NCBI RefSeq assembly: GCF_042432825.1
Contig: NZ_JBHLWN010000125.1
Coordinates: forward strand, 1 to 51,876
From: Gordoniibacillus chartarius
GTDB lineage: Bacteria > Bacillota > Bacilli > Paenibacillales > NBRC-103111
Direction: 5' to 3'
DNA length: 51,876 nucleotides
Shown here: piece by piece, positions 28,501 through 36,618 of the stretch
Layout of the letters: the number at the start of each line of letters is the position of its first letter
Numbering within the stretch: the first letter of the stretch is position 1
Program-made: the position numbers and the translations under genes
The notes under the pieces: generated by a model
What the model saw: only the letters and a program-made list of their open reading frames with translations
What the model was told of the DNA's origin: nothing
The model's database searches: none

Positions 28501-30892
28501 GGTCAGCCCGGTCGAAGAATCCGTTGAAGCATTGGATCAAGCGTATCGGGAAGGACAGGCTTGCGGCAATTTGCTGTACGCAACATATGCCGCCGTAGTC
28601 CGGTGCGCAATCGACTACTATCGGGGTGTTCCGCTCGAAAAGCTGCAGGAAACGATAGACGCCCGTTACAGCTTCGTCCAAAGAACGAAAAACAGTACGA
28701 TTCATTTGATCGACAGCTTCCGCAGAATGAGCGATAAACTCCAAGCAGGTACGCCTGATGCGCCGATCCTCGGAAGCAGTCCGGAAGAAGAGCTTGCTTT
28801 CGCGGAGCAGCTGGCCCGTTCGCCGGAGAAGATGTCGCTGCGCTACTACGCTTCTCTGAAAATGACGCTTCAGTACTTGTTCGGAAACTATACGGAAGCC
28901 CGCAAGCTTGCGGCGACCTGCAACGAGCTGAGAAACGCCGGAGTCGTTGCGGAGTATTGGATCACGGCAGAGGACGTTTTCATCCAGGGCTTAACGAACG
29001 CTGCCCTGTACGATGCCGCCGATCAGGCCGACCAACCCGCCTTGTTGACCGAACTGAATGCTCAGTCCGCCCAGCTGAAGAGATGGGCCGGGCACAATCC
29101 GTCTAATTTCCTCCATAAAGCCGAGCTGCTCGAAGCGGAGCAGGCCCGGATTCGGGGAGACAGGGCGGAAGCCGAACGGCTGTATCATCAATCCGCGGAA
29201 TCCGCAAGGGCGGCCGGAAACTGGAAAGATTTCGCGATTTCGACGGAATGCGCAGGTGCGCATTATGAGCGCGCAGGTTTGCGGCTCGTAGCCAAGATGT
29301 ATTTCACCGAAGCCCACAAGGCTTATTTGATGTGGGGAGCCGCGGCCAAGGCGGCGTCGCTGGCGAAACGGTATCCCGAATGGCTGACGCCGGGCGGCAG
29401 GATGCCCGCTTCCGCCGCAACGACGTTATCCTCCTTAGAGTTGTTTGATTCGGCAACAATTGTTAAGGCTTGCCAGTCGATGTCCGAAGAAATTCAGCTC
29501 GATCGGATGCTGAATAAGCTCTTGACGGTCGTATTCGAGCACGCCGGAGCCGAGAACGGATTTCTGGCGATCCGGCAGGACGGCAAATGGATCGTCGCCG
29601 CCGAAGGTGAATTGCACGAGCAGTCCGTCCGCATCGCCCACCCGATGGAGCCGATCGACCGGTCCGACAGGCCGGAAGCGATATTTTATTACGTCGCCCG
29701 TTCCAAGAAGAGCATCATCCTTGACGATGCATGCCAAGCGGGGCTGTTCACTCAGGACGAATATATTGTCCGGTGCGGCATCCGCTCGGTCATCTGCCTG
29801 CCGGTACTGAAACAAGGACAATTGATTGCAGTTCTTTATCTGGAAAATAACCGGATGACCCATGCCTTCTCGGCCAGACATCTGGAAATGCTCGGACTGC
29901 TGTCGGCGCAGATGGCGATATCGATCGAGAATGCTTCGCTGTATGCCAGTCTTGAGGATAAAGTCAGAGTCAGGACGCAGGAGCTGCAGCAGCTGAACGT
30001 GCAGCTGGAAGCTTCGGAGGTGCGTTATCGGACCATCTTCGAGAATACGGGAACGGCCATGCTGATAGTAGCGGAAGACGGCCGCATCTCGCTCGCCAAT
30101 ACCGAGTTCGCCAGAATCATGGAGACGGAGCTCAGCGAGCTTGTCGGACGCAGATGGACCGATTTCATCTTCGAGGAAGATATCAACATCGTAGCGCAGA
30201 AACGCGCCCTACGCCTGCAGGTCACCACCTCCGCCCAGCGCCATTCCTACGAGGTCAGAGCGGTGACGGCTGCGGGGAGGCTGTGCGATTTTTGGATGAC
30301 CGTCAGTACGATTGTAGGCACAACGGATGTCGTCGTCTCCATACTGGACATTACGGAACGCAAACGCGCGGAAAACTTGGTTCGGAACATGGCCTATTTG
30401 GACGCCTTGACCGGATTGCCGAACCGGAAAATGTTCGAGGAAGCACTGATTCGCGAAATCGATCATATTTCCTCCGGCAGCGATTCGAAACTGGCCGTGA
30501 TGTTTCTGGACATGGACGGTTTTAAACAAGTGAACGACACCTACGGTCACAGAATCGGGGATCAGCTGCTCTGCGAAGTAGCGTCAAGACTGCGGTCGGC
30601 ATTGCCGGAGAAGCATCTCGTTTCAAGGCTGGGCGGCGACGAATTTACGCTGCTGCTTACCGGTGTAAAGGACAAGGACGAGGTCCGGCTCTTGGCGGAA
30701 CGCATATTTGAAGCTTTCCGGCCTGTGTGCCGTATGGGGGATATCGAAATATCGATTAGCTCCAGTATCGGGATCAGCATGTGTCCGAACGACGGGCATG
30801 ATTCCGAAAGTCTCGTCAAGCAAGCGGATGCCGCTATGTACCAAGCTAAACAGCAAGGAAAAAATCGATACAGCTTCTACAGCCGGCAATAA
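25526..30892 (+). CDS. Ser/Thr kinase - AAA ATPase - GAF - PAS - GGDEF signalling protein
   Basis: 1788 residues. Protein kinase domain at 1 to about 270: Lys42 (VIIKLLHP), catalytic loop HKDIHPGN at 132-139 with Asp134 and Asn139, DFG at 153-155, activation segment end YMSPEQTGR. A large STAND/AAA ATPase follows: Walker A GSAGVGKT at 334-341, Walker B LVLWLDDFH near 465. Then come about 700 residues of helical TPR-like repeats (about 600-1290), a GAF domain (about 1315-1470), a short coiled coil, a PAS domain (about 1490-1610) and a GGDEF domain with intact GGDEF at 1703-1707. The kinase-ATPase-GAF core resembles the HstK-type family of cyanobacteria, which usually ends in a histidine kinase; here a diguanylate cyclase takes its place. 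The inhibitory RxxD site before GGDEF is absent (PEKH). The ribosome site is weak, so the start is uncertain. Cytoplasmic; no membrane helix seen. Confidence 0.9.
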   Translation: MEVKVDLIESNVTIQELLTEGSRTTIYRGTFGKESPSPVIIKLLHPSPVFHSAESLLAHEHQFSNILASAGIRKSYGVVQIPEGTALILEYIPGPPLSRYMTGKKLDLPAFFPLALSMANELHAVHSCGIFHKDIHPGNFIVTGTGQSVRLIDFGMSEPICSVHTLPEIEDRASLAFPYMSPEQTGRMNRALDYRTDFYSLGIVFYEMLAGTLPLTASDPLGWAFAHMTKAPVPLHEYDASIPEVLSAMIMKMMAKNPEERYRSAACIVSYLEAIYEEWRRTGAVRTVIPPVDDVPGQLRLLQPLFGKSAAWERLSDSYDRIEAGGSGLAAITGSAGVGKTELMERFRSAVLQRGGRFLSGRFDHNKKQVPYEGIRLAIRQWFDSLLLAGEDEIRFWERTMAEVLDGHAAALMIETFSDSAWLFTGAAASGDSIAISKEELYFKAFRCFVSAIVQHGPALVLWLDDFHLADPGSVRMLQRLLTDDMPGKLLLVFACREDAVSPCAPLAHVMHAAETEETYVCRIALSDWTESQLLQYVSGALDMSAEACLPLAGAVFRKTLGNPFFAGQFLQRIVQEALLRYDRQARQWQWDTERILKLEFTENVTESVIRNLTSLSPELQRLLHAAAALGTSFDPNVLAAVCALAEEEASSRIWPAVQAGLLVKSTEGYAFANGRIQEAAYRLADPERTVSVHAKIAKVLKEAADEAAEYRGDNRIFEIAHHLECASAYIENSGTAVREEALLIFAEAGFKASKTAAYETAVNLLHRAKSLMGDDEWTQRYDVAVALEKELAECLFWIGRHEEAKNGLEALLPHLRSPEETADIYVLLVRMCTSLGQFQEAVRIASIGLGMFGIDLHDQDVEAQINVELAKAGSFMNGREIPELLALPAMTDRQMLKVLMLYACILTSLYMINMRLYTLVSLRIVNLSMQYGNQAESSAGYITYAVVLARLGAYEQAYAYGRLAIGVADTYRNNRLACTSRFMLGASLSHWVSPVEESVEALDQAYREGQACGNLLYATYAAVVRCAIDYYRGVPLEKLQETIDARYSFVQRTKNSTIHLIDSFRRMSDKLQAGTPDAPILGSSPEEELAFAEQLARSPEKMSLRYYASLKMTLQYLFGNYTEARKLAATCNELRNAGVVAEYWITAEDVFIQGLTNAALYDAADQADQPALLTELNAQSAQLKRWAGHNPSNFLHKAELLEAEQARIRGDRAEAERLYHQSAESARAAGNWKDFAISTECAGAHYERAGLRLVAKMYFTEAHKAYLMWGAAAKAASLAKRYPEWLTPGGRMPASAATTLSSLELFDSATIVKACQSMSEEIQLDRMLNKLLTVVFEHAGAENGFLAIRQDGKWIVAAEGELHEQSVRIAHPMEPIDRSDRPEAIFYYVARSKKSIILDDACQAGLFTQDEYIVRCGIRSVICLPVLKQGQLIAVLYLENNRMTHAFSARHLEMLGLLSAQMAISIENASLYASLEDKVRVRTQELQQLNVQLEASEVRYRTIFENTGTAMLIVAEDGRISLANTEFARIMETELSELVGRRWTDFIFEEDINIVAQKRALRLQVTTSAQRHSYEVRAVTAAGRLCDFWMTVSTIVGTTDVVVSILDITERKRAENLVRNMAYLDALTGLPNRKMFEEALIREIDHISSGSDSKLAVMFLDMDGFKQVNDTYGHRIGDQLLCEVASRLRSALPEKHLVSRLGGDEFTLLLTGVKDKDEVRLLAERIFEAFRPVCRMGDIEISISSSIGISMCPNDGHDSESLVKQADAAMYQAKQQGKNRYSFYSRQ

Positions 30893-30907
30893 ACAGAACA
30901 GTTGGCA

Positions 30908-30966
30908 AAAAAAACAAAGCATAACTTCGGACTTCTGAATAAGCCCAAGTTATGCTTTGTTTTTTT
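30908..30966. terminator. Bidirectional terminator between two GGDEF genes
   Basis: A perfect 20-base inverted repeat (30908-30927 and 30947-30966) reads A-run, CAAAGCATAACTT, a 19-base loop, then AAGTTATGCTTTG and a T-run. The A/T runs at both ends make it a terminator on both strands, shared by the convergent cyclase genes. Confidence 0.92.
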
Positions 30967-31027
30967 AGAGGAACAGTTCAGCCCCTCCCTTCCCCTCCGC
31001 TTCGCTAAGCGCTTCCAGCTGCTGGCT

Positions 31028-32128
31028 TTACGAGTGCGCAGACTTGGCCTTTTCGCCGAAACCGGCTCCGCACACCCGGTCCCTTCCGTCTCTCTTCGCA
31101 TGATATAACGCCTCGTCCGCAGCCTCATACAACGATTTCGCATCGGCATGTTCGGTTGAGCGAAACACCAGTCCGCCGGAAAACGTAAGCCGCAGCGGCC
31201 CGTCCTTGTGTTCGGCGATAAATAATCGAGTCCGGACTAAAGCTTGGAAATCCTCCACGGCCCGAATTACGTCTCCGCTAGGCAGCCCTTGGCACAGCAC
31301 GGAAAACTCCTCCCCCCCGTTCCGCGAAACGATGCCGCCGCGCTCATGGAAAAAGCGTTGAAGCTGCGAAGCGAACTCCGTTAACACAAGATCCCCCGTA
31401 GGGTGCCCGAGACTATCGTTTATTTTCTTGAAATGATCGATGTCGAGCAATAACAGGGCTAGCTCCGCACCGCTTCTGCGCGTACTCTCAAATGATTTGC
31501 ATATGGCTTGCTGAAAGAAACGGGCGTTGTACAACCCGGTCAGCCCGTCGGTTATGGCATGGCTTTCGAGCCTTCTTCTGGACTCGTTGGACTCGTGCAT
31601 GTAGGAAATAAAATAATAAATAAGAGCTCCGCATACAAGCTCAACAGCGAACCGGAGCAGCGCAAAGGAAAGTTCCGGATCCGTAATCAGGAACAAATGA
31701 ATATGAAACAGCACATGTAGAGCGGTCCACAGAATCCATTTCTTCCAGCGCACCAACGAAAAAACAACCGTTACAACGGAGGCAATGAGCAAGTTAAAGG
31801 CGCCGTCGTACAGCGTTACAGGATGATGGCCTGCGTGGAACATCCATTCATAGAACAGTGGCGAGAACGTAGAAACGAACGCCGCGATCCCCCCGCCGAA
31901 TACGGCTGCAGTAATAAACGTAGTTCCTCCGAGAATGATCAGTTCGGACATTCCCTCATGAATCGGGTACTGTCTGTAAATGTATTGGGCTATGCCGAAC
32001 CCGATTCCCAGTATGACCGATCTCAACGCGGGTGACGTAATCCGCTGCTGATAACGAAAAAAAATATGAAAAAAGAAAAACGTCGTAAAAAAGTTGATCG
32101 ATATCGCTTGATACAGGGTCTGAAGCAT
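31028..32128 (-). CDS. Membrane diguanylate cyclase (GGDEF)
   Basis: 366 residues from the ATG at 32128; a TTG five codons upstream is possible but worse placed. Residues 1 to about 190 form five or six membrane helices resembling a 5TMR-LYT-type sensor. The C-terminal GGDEF domain (about 200-360) has the metal-binding Asp in LLLLDIDHFKKINDS and an intact GGEEF at 271-275, so it should make cyclic di-GMP. The RxxD feedback-inhibition site is missing (ERGG), and there is no EAL domain. It converges on the kinase-GGDEF gene across a shared terminator and has a 330-base leader with a terminator-like hairpin. The ligand of the membrane sensor is unknown. Confidence 0.9.
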   Translation of the reverse strand: MLQTLYQAISINFFTTFFFFHIFFRYQQRITSPALRSVILGIGFGIAQYIYRQYPIHEGMSELIILGGTTFITAAVFGGGIAAFVSTFSPLFYEWMFHAGHHPVTLYDGAFNLLIASVVTVVFSLVRWKKWILWTALHVLFHIHLFLITDPELSFALLRFAVELVCGALIYYFISYMHESNESRRRLESHAITDGLTGLYNARFFQQAICKSFESTRRSGAELALLLLDIDHFKKINDSLGHPTGDLVLTEFASQLQRFFHERGGIVSRNGGEEFSVLCQGLPSGDVIRAVEDFQALVRTRLFIAEHKDGPLRLTFSGGLVFRSTEHADAKSLYEAADEALYHAKRDGRDRVCGAGFGEKAKSAHS

Positions 32129-32270
32129 GCAAGGCACCGCCAATCTAAGTTGTTGAATATATGGAAGGTCAAGCGGATGTTGGATGTTTATGCACTTTCA
32201 TGAACCCATTCGACAAAAAGCTTCATATACCTCTCACATTCGACACGTAACCAAACAAAGCAGCCATGCA

Positions 32271-32332
32271 AAAAAAATCGGCTTTCGCAGTTTTCCATAC
32301 GTGCATGTCCCCGGTAAAATATAAGCCGATTT
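32271..32332 (-). terminator. Isolated terminator-like hairpin in the cyclase leader
   Basis: On the minus strand AATCGGCTT (32323-32331) pairs with AAGCCGATT (32277-32285), and T8 follows. The 37-base apical loop contains TACCGGGGACATGCACGTA. It lies about 145 bases upstream of the diguanylate cyclase start and about 130 bases beyond the transaldolase terminator, so it may terminate a leader transcript. Confidence 0.6.
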
Positions 32333-32459
32333 ATTGAGTTCAGCGATTTACGTTAGCGGATTTTGAGTGACGTATTTTACTGCGATCGCTCTTTTCATCC
32401 CGTCTCGAGTCAAATAACGGTTTCGAAAAATAAGCTGCTACTATAATTTCCTAAACAAC

Positions 32460-32495
32460 AAAAAGCCGGCCCGGGTTTAACCCCGAAGCCGGCTT
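32460..32495 (-). terminator. Terminator of the transketolase-transaldolase operon
   Basis: On the minus strand AAGCCGGC pairs with GCCGGCTT around a 17-base loop (which includes its own CGGGG/CCCGG pairing), and TTTTTGTTG follows. It lies 27 bases beyond the transaldolase stop. Confidence 0.88.
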
Positions 32496-32521
32496 GCTAT
32501 TTACGCCAAAAGATGCGTTGG

Positions 32522-33187
32522 TTAGGCTTGAGTTTTCTTCCAGTCGGCAGCGAACTTCTCCATGCCCGCATCCGTCAGAGGATGCTTGGAGATTTGCTCG
32601 ATGACGGAGAACGGAATCGTCGCGATGTGAGCGCCGGCCATTGCCACGCGAGTCACATGATCCGGATGGCGAACCGATGCGGCGATAATTTGCGCATCCA
32701 GGTTGTGGATACGGAACAGTTCCGCAACTTTCGAAACCAGCTGAACGCCGTCTTCCGAAATGTCGTCCAAACGGCCAAGGAACGGAGATACGTAAGTTGC
32801 GCCGGCACGAGCGGCCAAGAGCGCTTGGTTGACGGTGAAGATCAGCGTGACGTTCGTCTTTACGCCTTTCTTGCTCAAATAACGGCAAGCTTCCAGGCCC
32901 GCCAGCGTCATCGGCAGCTTGATCGTGATGTTCTTGTCGTAGTTATTGATTTTGATCAGTTCGTTCGCTTGGGCAATCATCTCTTCAGCCGTAAGCGCGT
33001 CCGGCGTAACTTCAGCCGAAACCGACTCCACTTCAGGCACTTCTCGTAAAATCTCGGCAATGCGGTCTTCGAATTTCACGCCTTCTTTGGCAACCAGGGA
33101 CGGATTCGTCGTTACACCGGACAGGACGCCGATTTTGTACGCTTTCTTAATGTCTTCCAGGTTGGCAGTGTCGATAAACAGTTTCAT
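32522..33187 (-). CDS. Transaldolase, TalC/FSA-like small class
   Basis: 221 residues, the length of the short single-domain class. The family signature is intact: MKLFIDTANLEDI at the start, GVTTNPSL near 24-31, Schiff-base Lys90 in ITIKLPMT, and TNVTLIFTVNQALLAARAGA. It transfers a dihydroxyacetone unit between fructose-6-phosphate and erythrose-4-phosphate (transaldolase), or cleaves fructose-6-phosphate (FSA activity); sequence alone does not decide which. It is 36 bases downstream of the transketolase gene and surely co-transcribed. Cytoplasmic. Confidence 0.93.
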   Translation of the reverse strand: MKLFIDTANLEDIKKAYKIGVLSGVTTNPSLVAKEGVKFEDRIAEILREVPEVESVSAEVTPDALTAEEMIAQANELIKINNYDKNITIKLPMTLAGLEACRYLSKKGVKTNVTLIFTVNQALLAARAGATYVSPFLGRLDDISEDGVQLVSKVAELFRIHNLDAQIIAASVRHPDHVTRVAMAGAHIATIPFSVIEQISKHPLTDAGMEKFAADWKKTQA

Positions 33188-33223
33188 CGAATATTACCTC
33201 CATTTTATGAATAGATGATTGAC

Positions 33224-35215
33224 CTACAGCAGCTGTTTGGCGAGACGAACGACGTTGCTCGGCGAGAAGCCGAAGTATTCCATAACCTCCGGTCCGGAGC
33301 CTGAAGCGCCGAACGTATCGATCGACAAGACGGTGCCTTTCGGTCCTGCATAGCGATCCCAGCCTAACGAAATGCCGGCCTCCATCGCGATCCGCTTCGT
33401 AACGGAAGAAGGCAGTACGCTTTCTTTGTAAGCCTCGGATTGACGCTCGAACAGCTCCCGGCACGGCATAGCCACGACACGAACTGAGATGCTGTCCCGC
33501 TCCAGCTCCGCTTTGGCGCTCACAGCGAGCGACACCTCGGAGCCGGTGGCGATCAGGATCACATCCGGCCGGTCGTTCGTTTCCGCCAAGATGTAGGCAC
33601 CCTTGGCCACTTCCGCCACATTGCCCTTCGTCGCATCATAGACAGGCAGGTTTTGCCGGCTCAGGATGAGCGCTACCGGCCCTTCCTGCTGCTGCAGGGC
33701 GTACGCCCATGCGCTCGCCGTTTCATTGGCGTCGGACGGCCTGATGACCGTAAGTCCCGGGATCGTGCGCAGTGCGGCCAAATGCTCGACCGGCTCGTGC
33801 GTAGGTCCGTCTTCGCCGACGGCGATCGAATCGTGCGTAAACACGTAGATGACCGGCAGCTTTTGCAGTGCGGCAAGCCGAATCGACGGACGCAAGTAAT
33901 CGCTGAATACGAAGAACGTGCTGACGAACGGCTTAACGCCTCCGTGCAGCGCCATACCGTTGCCGGCGGCGCCCATCGCATGCTCGCGGACGCCGAAGTA
34001 GACGTTGCGGCCTGCGTACGATTCTACGGCGAACTTCCGCTCGCCCCGAATGTCCGTCATCGTCGAATGCGACAAATCCGCACTGCCCCCGAAGATCGAC
34101 GGAACGATTTTCACATAATGGTTGATGGCCTCACCGCTAGCGACACGTGTGGACACCGGCTTGGAAGCGTCGAAGGTCAAGATGTCGGAGGCATCGATCG
34201 ATACGGAGCCTTCGATGACTTGTTCAAGCTCCCTTCCTAGCTCAGTATACTGCGTTTTATATGAAGCTAGCAATGTATTCCATTGTTCTTCTTGAGCCTC
34301 GCCCTTCCGTTTCAGCTGCTCGAAATGAGCCCGCACTTCTTCCGGAACGGTGAACTCTTCCTCATAGTGCCAGCCGTACACCGATTTCGTCGCTTTCGCT
34401 TCTTCTTTGCCGAGCGGGGCGCCGTGTACTTTGTTCGTTCCTGCAGCTTTGCTGCCGTACCCGATAATCGTCCGAATTTCGATCAGCGTCGGCTGCGTGT
34501 CGTTCTGCTTCGCCGCTTGGATCGCTTCGGCAATGCGCCCGATATCGTTCCCGTCTTCGACCCGCAGGTATTGCCAGTGCGCCGACTCCGCACGCTGCTG
34601 AATATTTTCCGAGAACGACAGATTCAGCTGTCCGTCCAGGGAAATATCGTTGGAATCGTACAATACGATTAATTTGCCGAGCTTCATATGTCCGGCCATG
34701 GACATCGCCTCGTAGGAGATGCCTTCCATCAGGCAGCCGTCTCCGACGAGCGCGTACGTATGATGATCGATCACCGGGAACCCGTCTTGATTGAATCTCT
34801 CCGCCAGGTGTGCCTCGGCCATCGCCATCCCGACCGCCATCGCCAATCCTTGTCCGAGCGGCCCCGTCGTTGCATCGACGCCGTCCGTATGGCCGAACTC
34901 GGGATGTCCCGGCGTTTTGCTGTTCAGCTTGCGGAATTGCTTGACATCGTCCAGCGTCACTTGGTAGCCGAACAAATGCAGCAGGCTGTACAGCATGGCG
35001 GAACCGTGTCCTGCGGATAAAATGAAACGGTCGCGGTTGAACCACTTGGAGTGGCTCGGATTGTGCTTCAGCTCTTGGGCCCACAGCGCGTAAGCCATCG
35101 GCGCAGCTCCCATCGGCAGCCCCGGATGACCGGAATTGGCGTTGTTGATGGCATCGATGGACAATGTTCGAATCGTATCTATTGCTAACTGCTCAATCGT
35201 TTGGGTTACAGGCAT
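33224..35215 (-). CDS. tkt: Transketolase
   Basis: 663 residues from the ATG at 35215, which has GGAGGAGATG in front and matches the family N-terminus (TIRTLSIDAINNANSGHPG). An upstream extension has no family similarity. The thiamine-diphosphate motif (VGDGCLMEGISYEA), the active-site histidines (HGSAMLYSLLHL and HDSIAVGEDGPTHEP) and the C-terminal domain (ATGSEVSLAVSAK) are all present. It moves two-carbon units in the non-oxidative pentose phosphate pathway. First gene of an operon with transaldolase; divergent from a LysR-type regulator. Confidence 0.96.
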   Translation of the reverse strand: MPVTQTIEQLAIDTIRTLSIDAINNANSGHPGLPMGAAPMAYALWAQELKHNPSHSKWFNRDRFILSAGHGSAMLYSLLHLFGYQVTLDDVKQFRKLNSKTPGHPEFGHTDGVDATTGPLGQGLAMAVGMAMAEAHLAERFNQDGFPVIDHHTYALVGDGCLMEGISYEAMSMAGHMKLGKLIVLYDSNDISLDGQLNLSFSENIQQRAESAHWQYLRVEDGNDIGRIAEAIQAAKQNDTQPTLIEIRTIIGYGSKAAGTNKVHGAPLGKEEAKATKSVYGWHYEEEFTVPEEVRAHFEQLKRKGEAQEEQWNTLLASYKTQYTELGRELEQVIEGSVSIDASDILTFDASKPVSTRVASGEAINHYVKIVPSIFGGSADLSHSTMTDIRGERKFAVESYAGRNVYFGVREHAMGAAGNGMALHGGVKPFVSTFFVFSDYLRPSIRLAALQKLPVIYVFTHDSIAVGEDGPTHEPVEHLAALRTIPGLTVIRPSDANETASAWAYALQQQEGPVALILSRQNLPVYDATKGNVAEVAKGAYILAETNDRPDVILIATGSEVSLAVSAKAELERDSISVRVVAMPCRELFERQSEAYKESVLPSSVTKRIAMEAGISLGWDRYAGPKGTVLSIDTFGASGSGPEVMEYFGFSPSNVVRLAKQLL

Positions 35216-35293
35216 ATTGGTACATCTCCTCCTGGCAGCACTAGTTTCACGTTTGCATTTCCAATATAATACGATTATCCTCCATACGAGTAA

Positions 35294-35306
35294 TGAATAT
35301 ATTTCA
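35294..35306. promoter_or_regulatory. LysR-type operator (T-N11-A)
   Basis: TGAATATATTTCA, flanked to give ATGAA-N5-TTCAT arms, fits the T-N11-A box of LysR-family regulators. It ends 15 bases before the LysR gene and about 80 bases from the transketolase start, so it could serve autoregulation and tkt control. The match is short. Confidence 0.4.
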
Positions 35307-35321
35307 TAGGAGCTATAGACC

Positions 35322-36206
35322 ATGTCTATGGGTATTAACTACGAGCTGTATAAAGTGTTTTATTGGGCAGCCAAAACAGGCAGCCTGACGCAGGCCGCCA
35401 AAGTGTTGTATCTCACTCAACCGAGCGTCAGCCATTCGATCAAGCAGCTGGAGGACCGGTTCGGCATCACGCTGTTTTACCGGAATGCCAAAGGCGTCGA
35501 GCTGACGCAGGAGGGCGCTGTCCTGTATTCGTACATCGAGCAGTCTCAAATGCTGCTGTCGCTGGCCGAGCAGAAAATGACCGCCATGAAAAATTTGGAC
35601 AGCGGCGAGCTGCGCATCGGCGGAAGCGATTCGCTGTTTAAGCATTATTTGCTGCCGTACCTGGAACGGTTCCATCGCGATTATCCCGGGATCAAGCTCC
35701 ACCTGAAGCACGGTACGACGCCGGAAATTATCGCTTTTCTGAAGGAAGGGACCATTGATATGGGCGTCGTCCGCATGCCGATCGTCGACGCCCAGCTTGA
35801 AGTGAAGGAGAGCATCCAGCTGCAGGACTGCTTTGTGGCCGGGACCCGTTACGCCGAACTCAAGGGGAGCGTGTTATCGCTGGAGATGCTGCTTCGGCAC
35901 CCGATCATTTTGTTCTCCCGCAACAGCCGGGCTCGAATGGGGATCACGGAGCTGTTTCAGAGCTACGGCTATACGATCAAGCCCGAGATTGAGGTCGGAA
36001 GCGTAGATCTGCTCATCGAATTCGCGCGAAACGGGCTCGGGATCTCTTACGTAACGAGGGAATTTGTTTCGAAGGAGCTGGAGGAGGGATCGCTCTTTGA
36101 AATTCAGCTGGACGTGCAGCTGCCGCCGTCGAGAGTGGGCATCATGACAATGCGCAGCGTGCCTCTCTCGATCAGCGCCAAGACGTTTATGGAGCTTATG
36201 TCATAG
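35322..36206 (+). CDS. LysR-family transcriptional regulator
   Basis: 294 residues. N-terminal winged helix-turn-helix (about 5-65, AAKVLYLTQPSVSHSIKQLE) and a C-terminal periplasmic-binding-type effector domain (about 92-290). It resembles YwqM- or CcpC-like regulators of Bacillus in general outline, without my being able to assign orthology. It is divergent from transketolase with about 105 bases between the starts, which suggests that it controls the tkt-transaldolase operon, perhaps in response to a sugar phosphate. Ribosome site TAGGAGC. It converges on the HxlR gene. Confidence 0.92.
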   Translation: MSMGINYELYKVFYWAAKTGSLTQAAKVLYLTQPSVSHSIKQLEDRFGITLFYRNAKGVELTQEGAVLYSYIEQSQMLLSLAEQKMTAMKNLDSGELRIGGSDSLFKHYLLPYLERFHRDYPGIKLHLKHGTTPEIIAFLKEGTIDMGVVRMPIVDAQLEVKESIQLQDCFVAGTRYAELKGSVLSLEMLLRHPIILFSRNSRARMGITELFQSYGYTIKPEIEVGSVDLLIEFARNGLGISYVTREFVSKELEEGSLFEIQLDVQLPPSRVGIMTMRSVPLSISAKTFMELMS

Positions 36207-36216
36207 GGCGAACGAA

Positions 36217-36573
36217 TTACTTAGGTAATTGCTCACATTTCCTAAACGATTCGCCCCATTGCTTCATATGAAGAATAATCGGTACCAGCGTCCGGCCGAG
36301 ATCCGTTAATGAGTACTCCACCTTCGGCGGGACCTGCTGAAATACTTCGCGGCAAACAATTCCGTCCTCCTCCAGCTCCCTGAGCTGCAGGGTCAACATG
36401 CGCTGCGTTATACTAGGACAAATTTTGCGGAATTCGTTGAAACGTTTCGTACCGTCGATCAGGTGATACAGGAGAACGCCTTTCCATTTCCCGCCGATGA
36501 TGTCCAGCGTATATTCAACCGGACATCCTTCACCCGCGGGATCACCGCGAAAGCGTGGTTTTCGTATATTCAT
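36217..36573 (-). CDS. HxlR-family regulator
   Basis: 118 residues from the ATG at 36573 (GGGGAGG 12 bases upstream; a GTG four codons earlier sits too close to that site). The family pattern C-P-V-E-Y-T-L-D-I-I-G-G-K-W-K opens the winged helix, and RFNEFRKICPSITQRMLT forms the recognition region. Cys near residue 17 is the position used for redox or electrophile sensing in YodB/HypR-type members. It is 45 bases downstream of the nitroreductase gene in the same direction and is its likely regulator. Confidence 0.92.
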   Translation of the reverse strand: MNIRKPRFRGDPAGEGCPVEYTLDIIGGKWKGVLLYHLIDGTKRFNEFRKICPSITQRMLTLQLRELEEDGIVCREVFQQVPPKVEYSLTDLGRTLVPIILHMKQWGESFRKCEQLPK

Positions 36574-36618
36574 GACTGACGGCACCCTCCCCTATTTCAG
36601 CAGCTGAATCTCACATCG

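Larger units (their letters stand above)
32129..32521 (-). other. Intergenic region with two terminator hairpins
   Basis: No gene. It contains the transaldolase terminator (32460-32495) and a second, isolated terminator-like hairpin (32271-32332) in front of the diguanylate cyclase gene. The 140 bases nearest the cyclase start show no obvious promoter. Confidence 0.5.
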
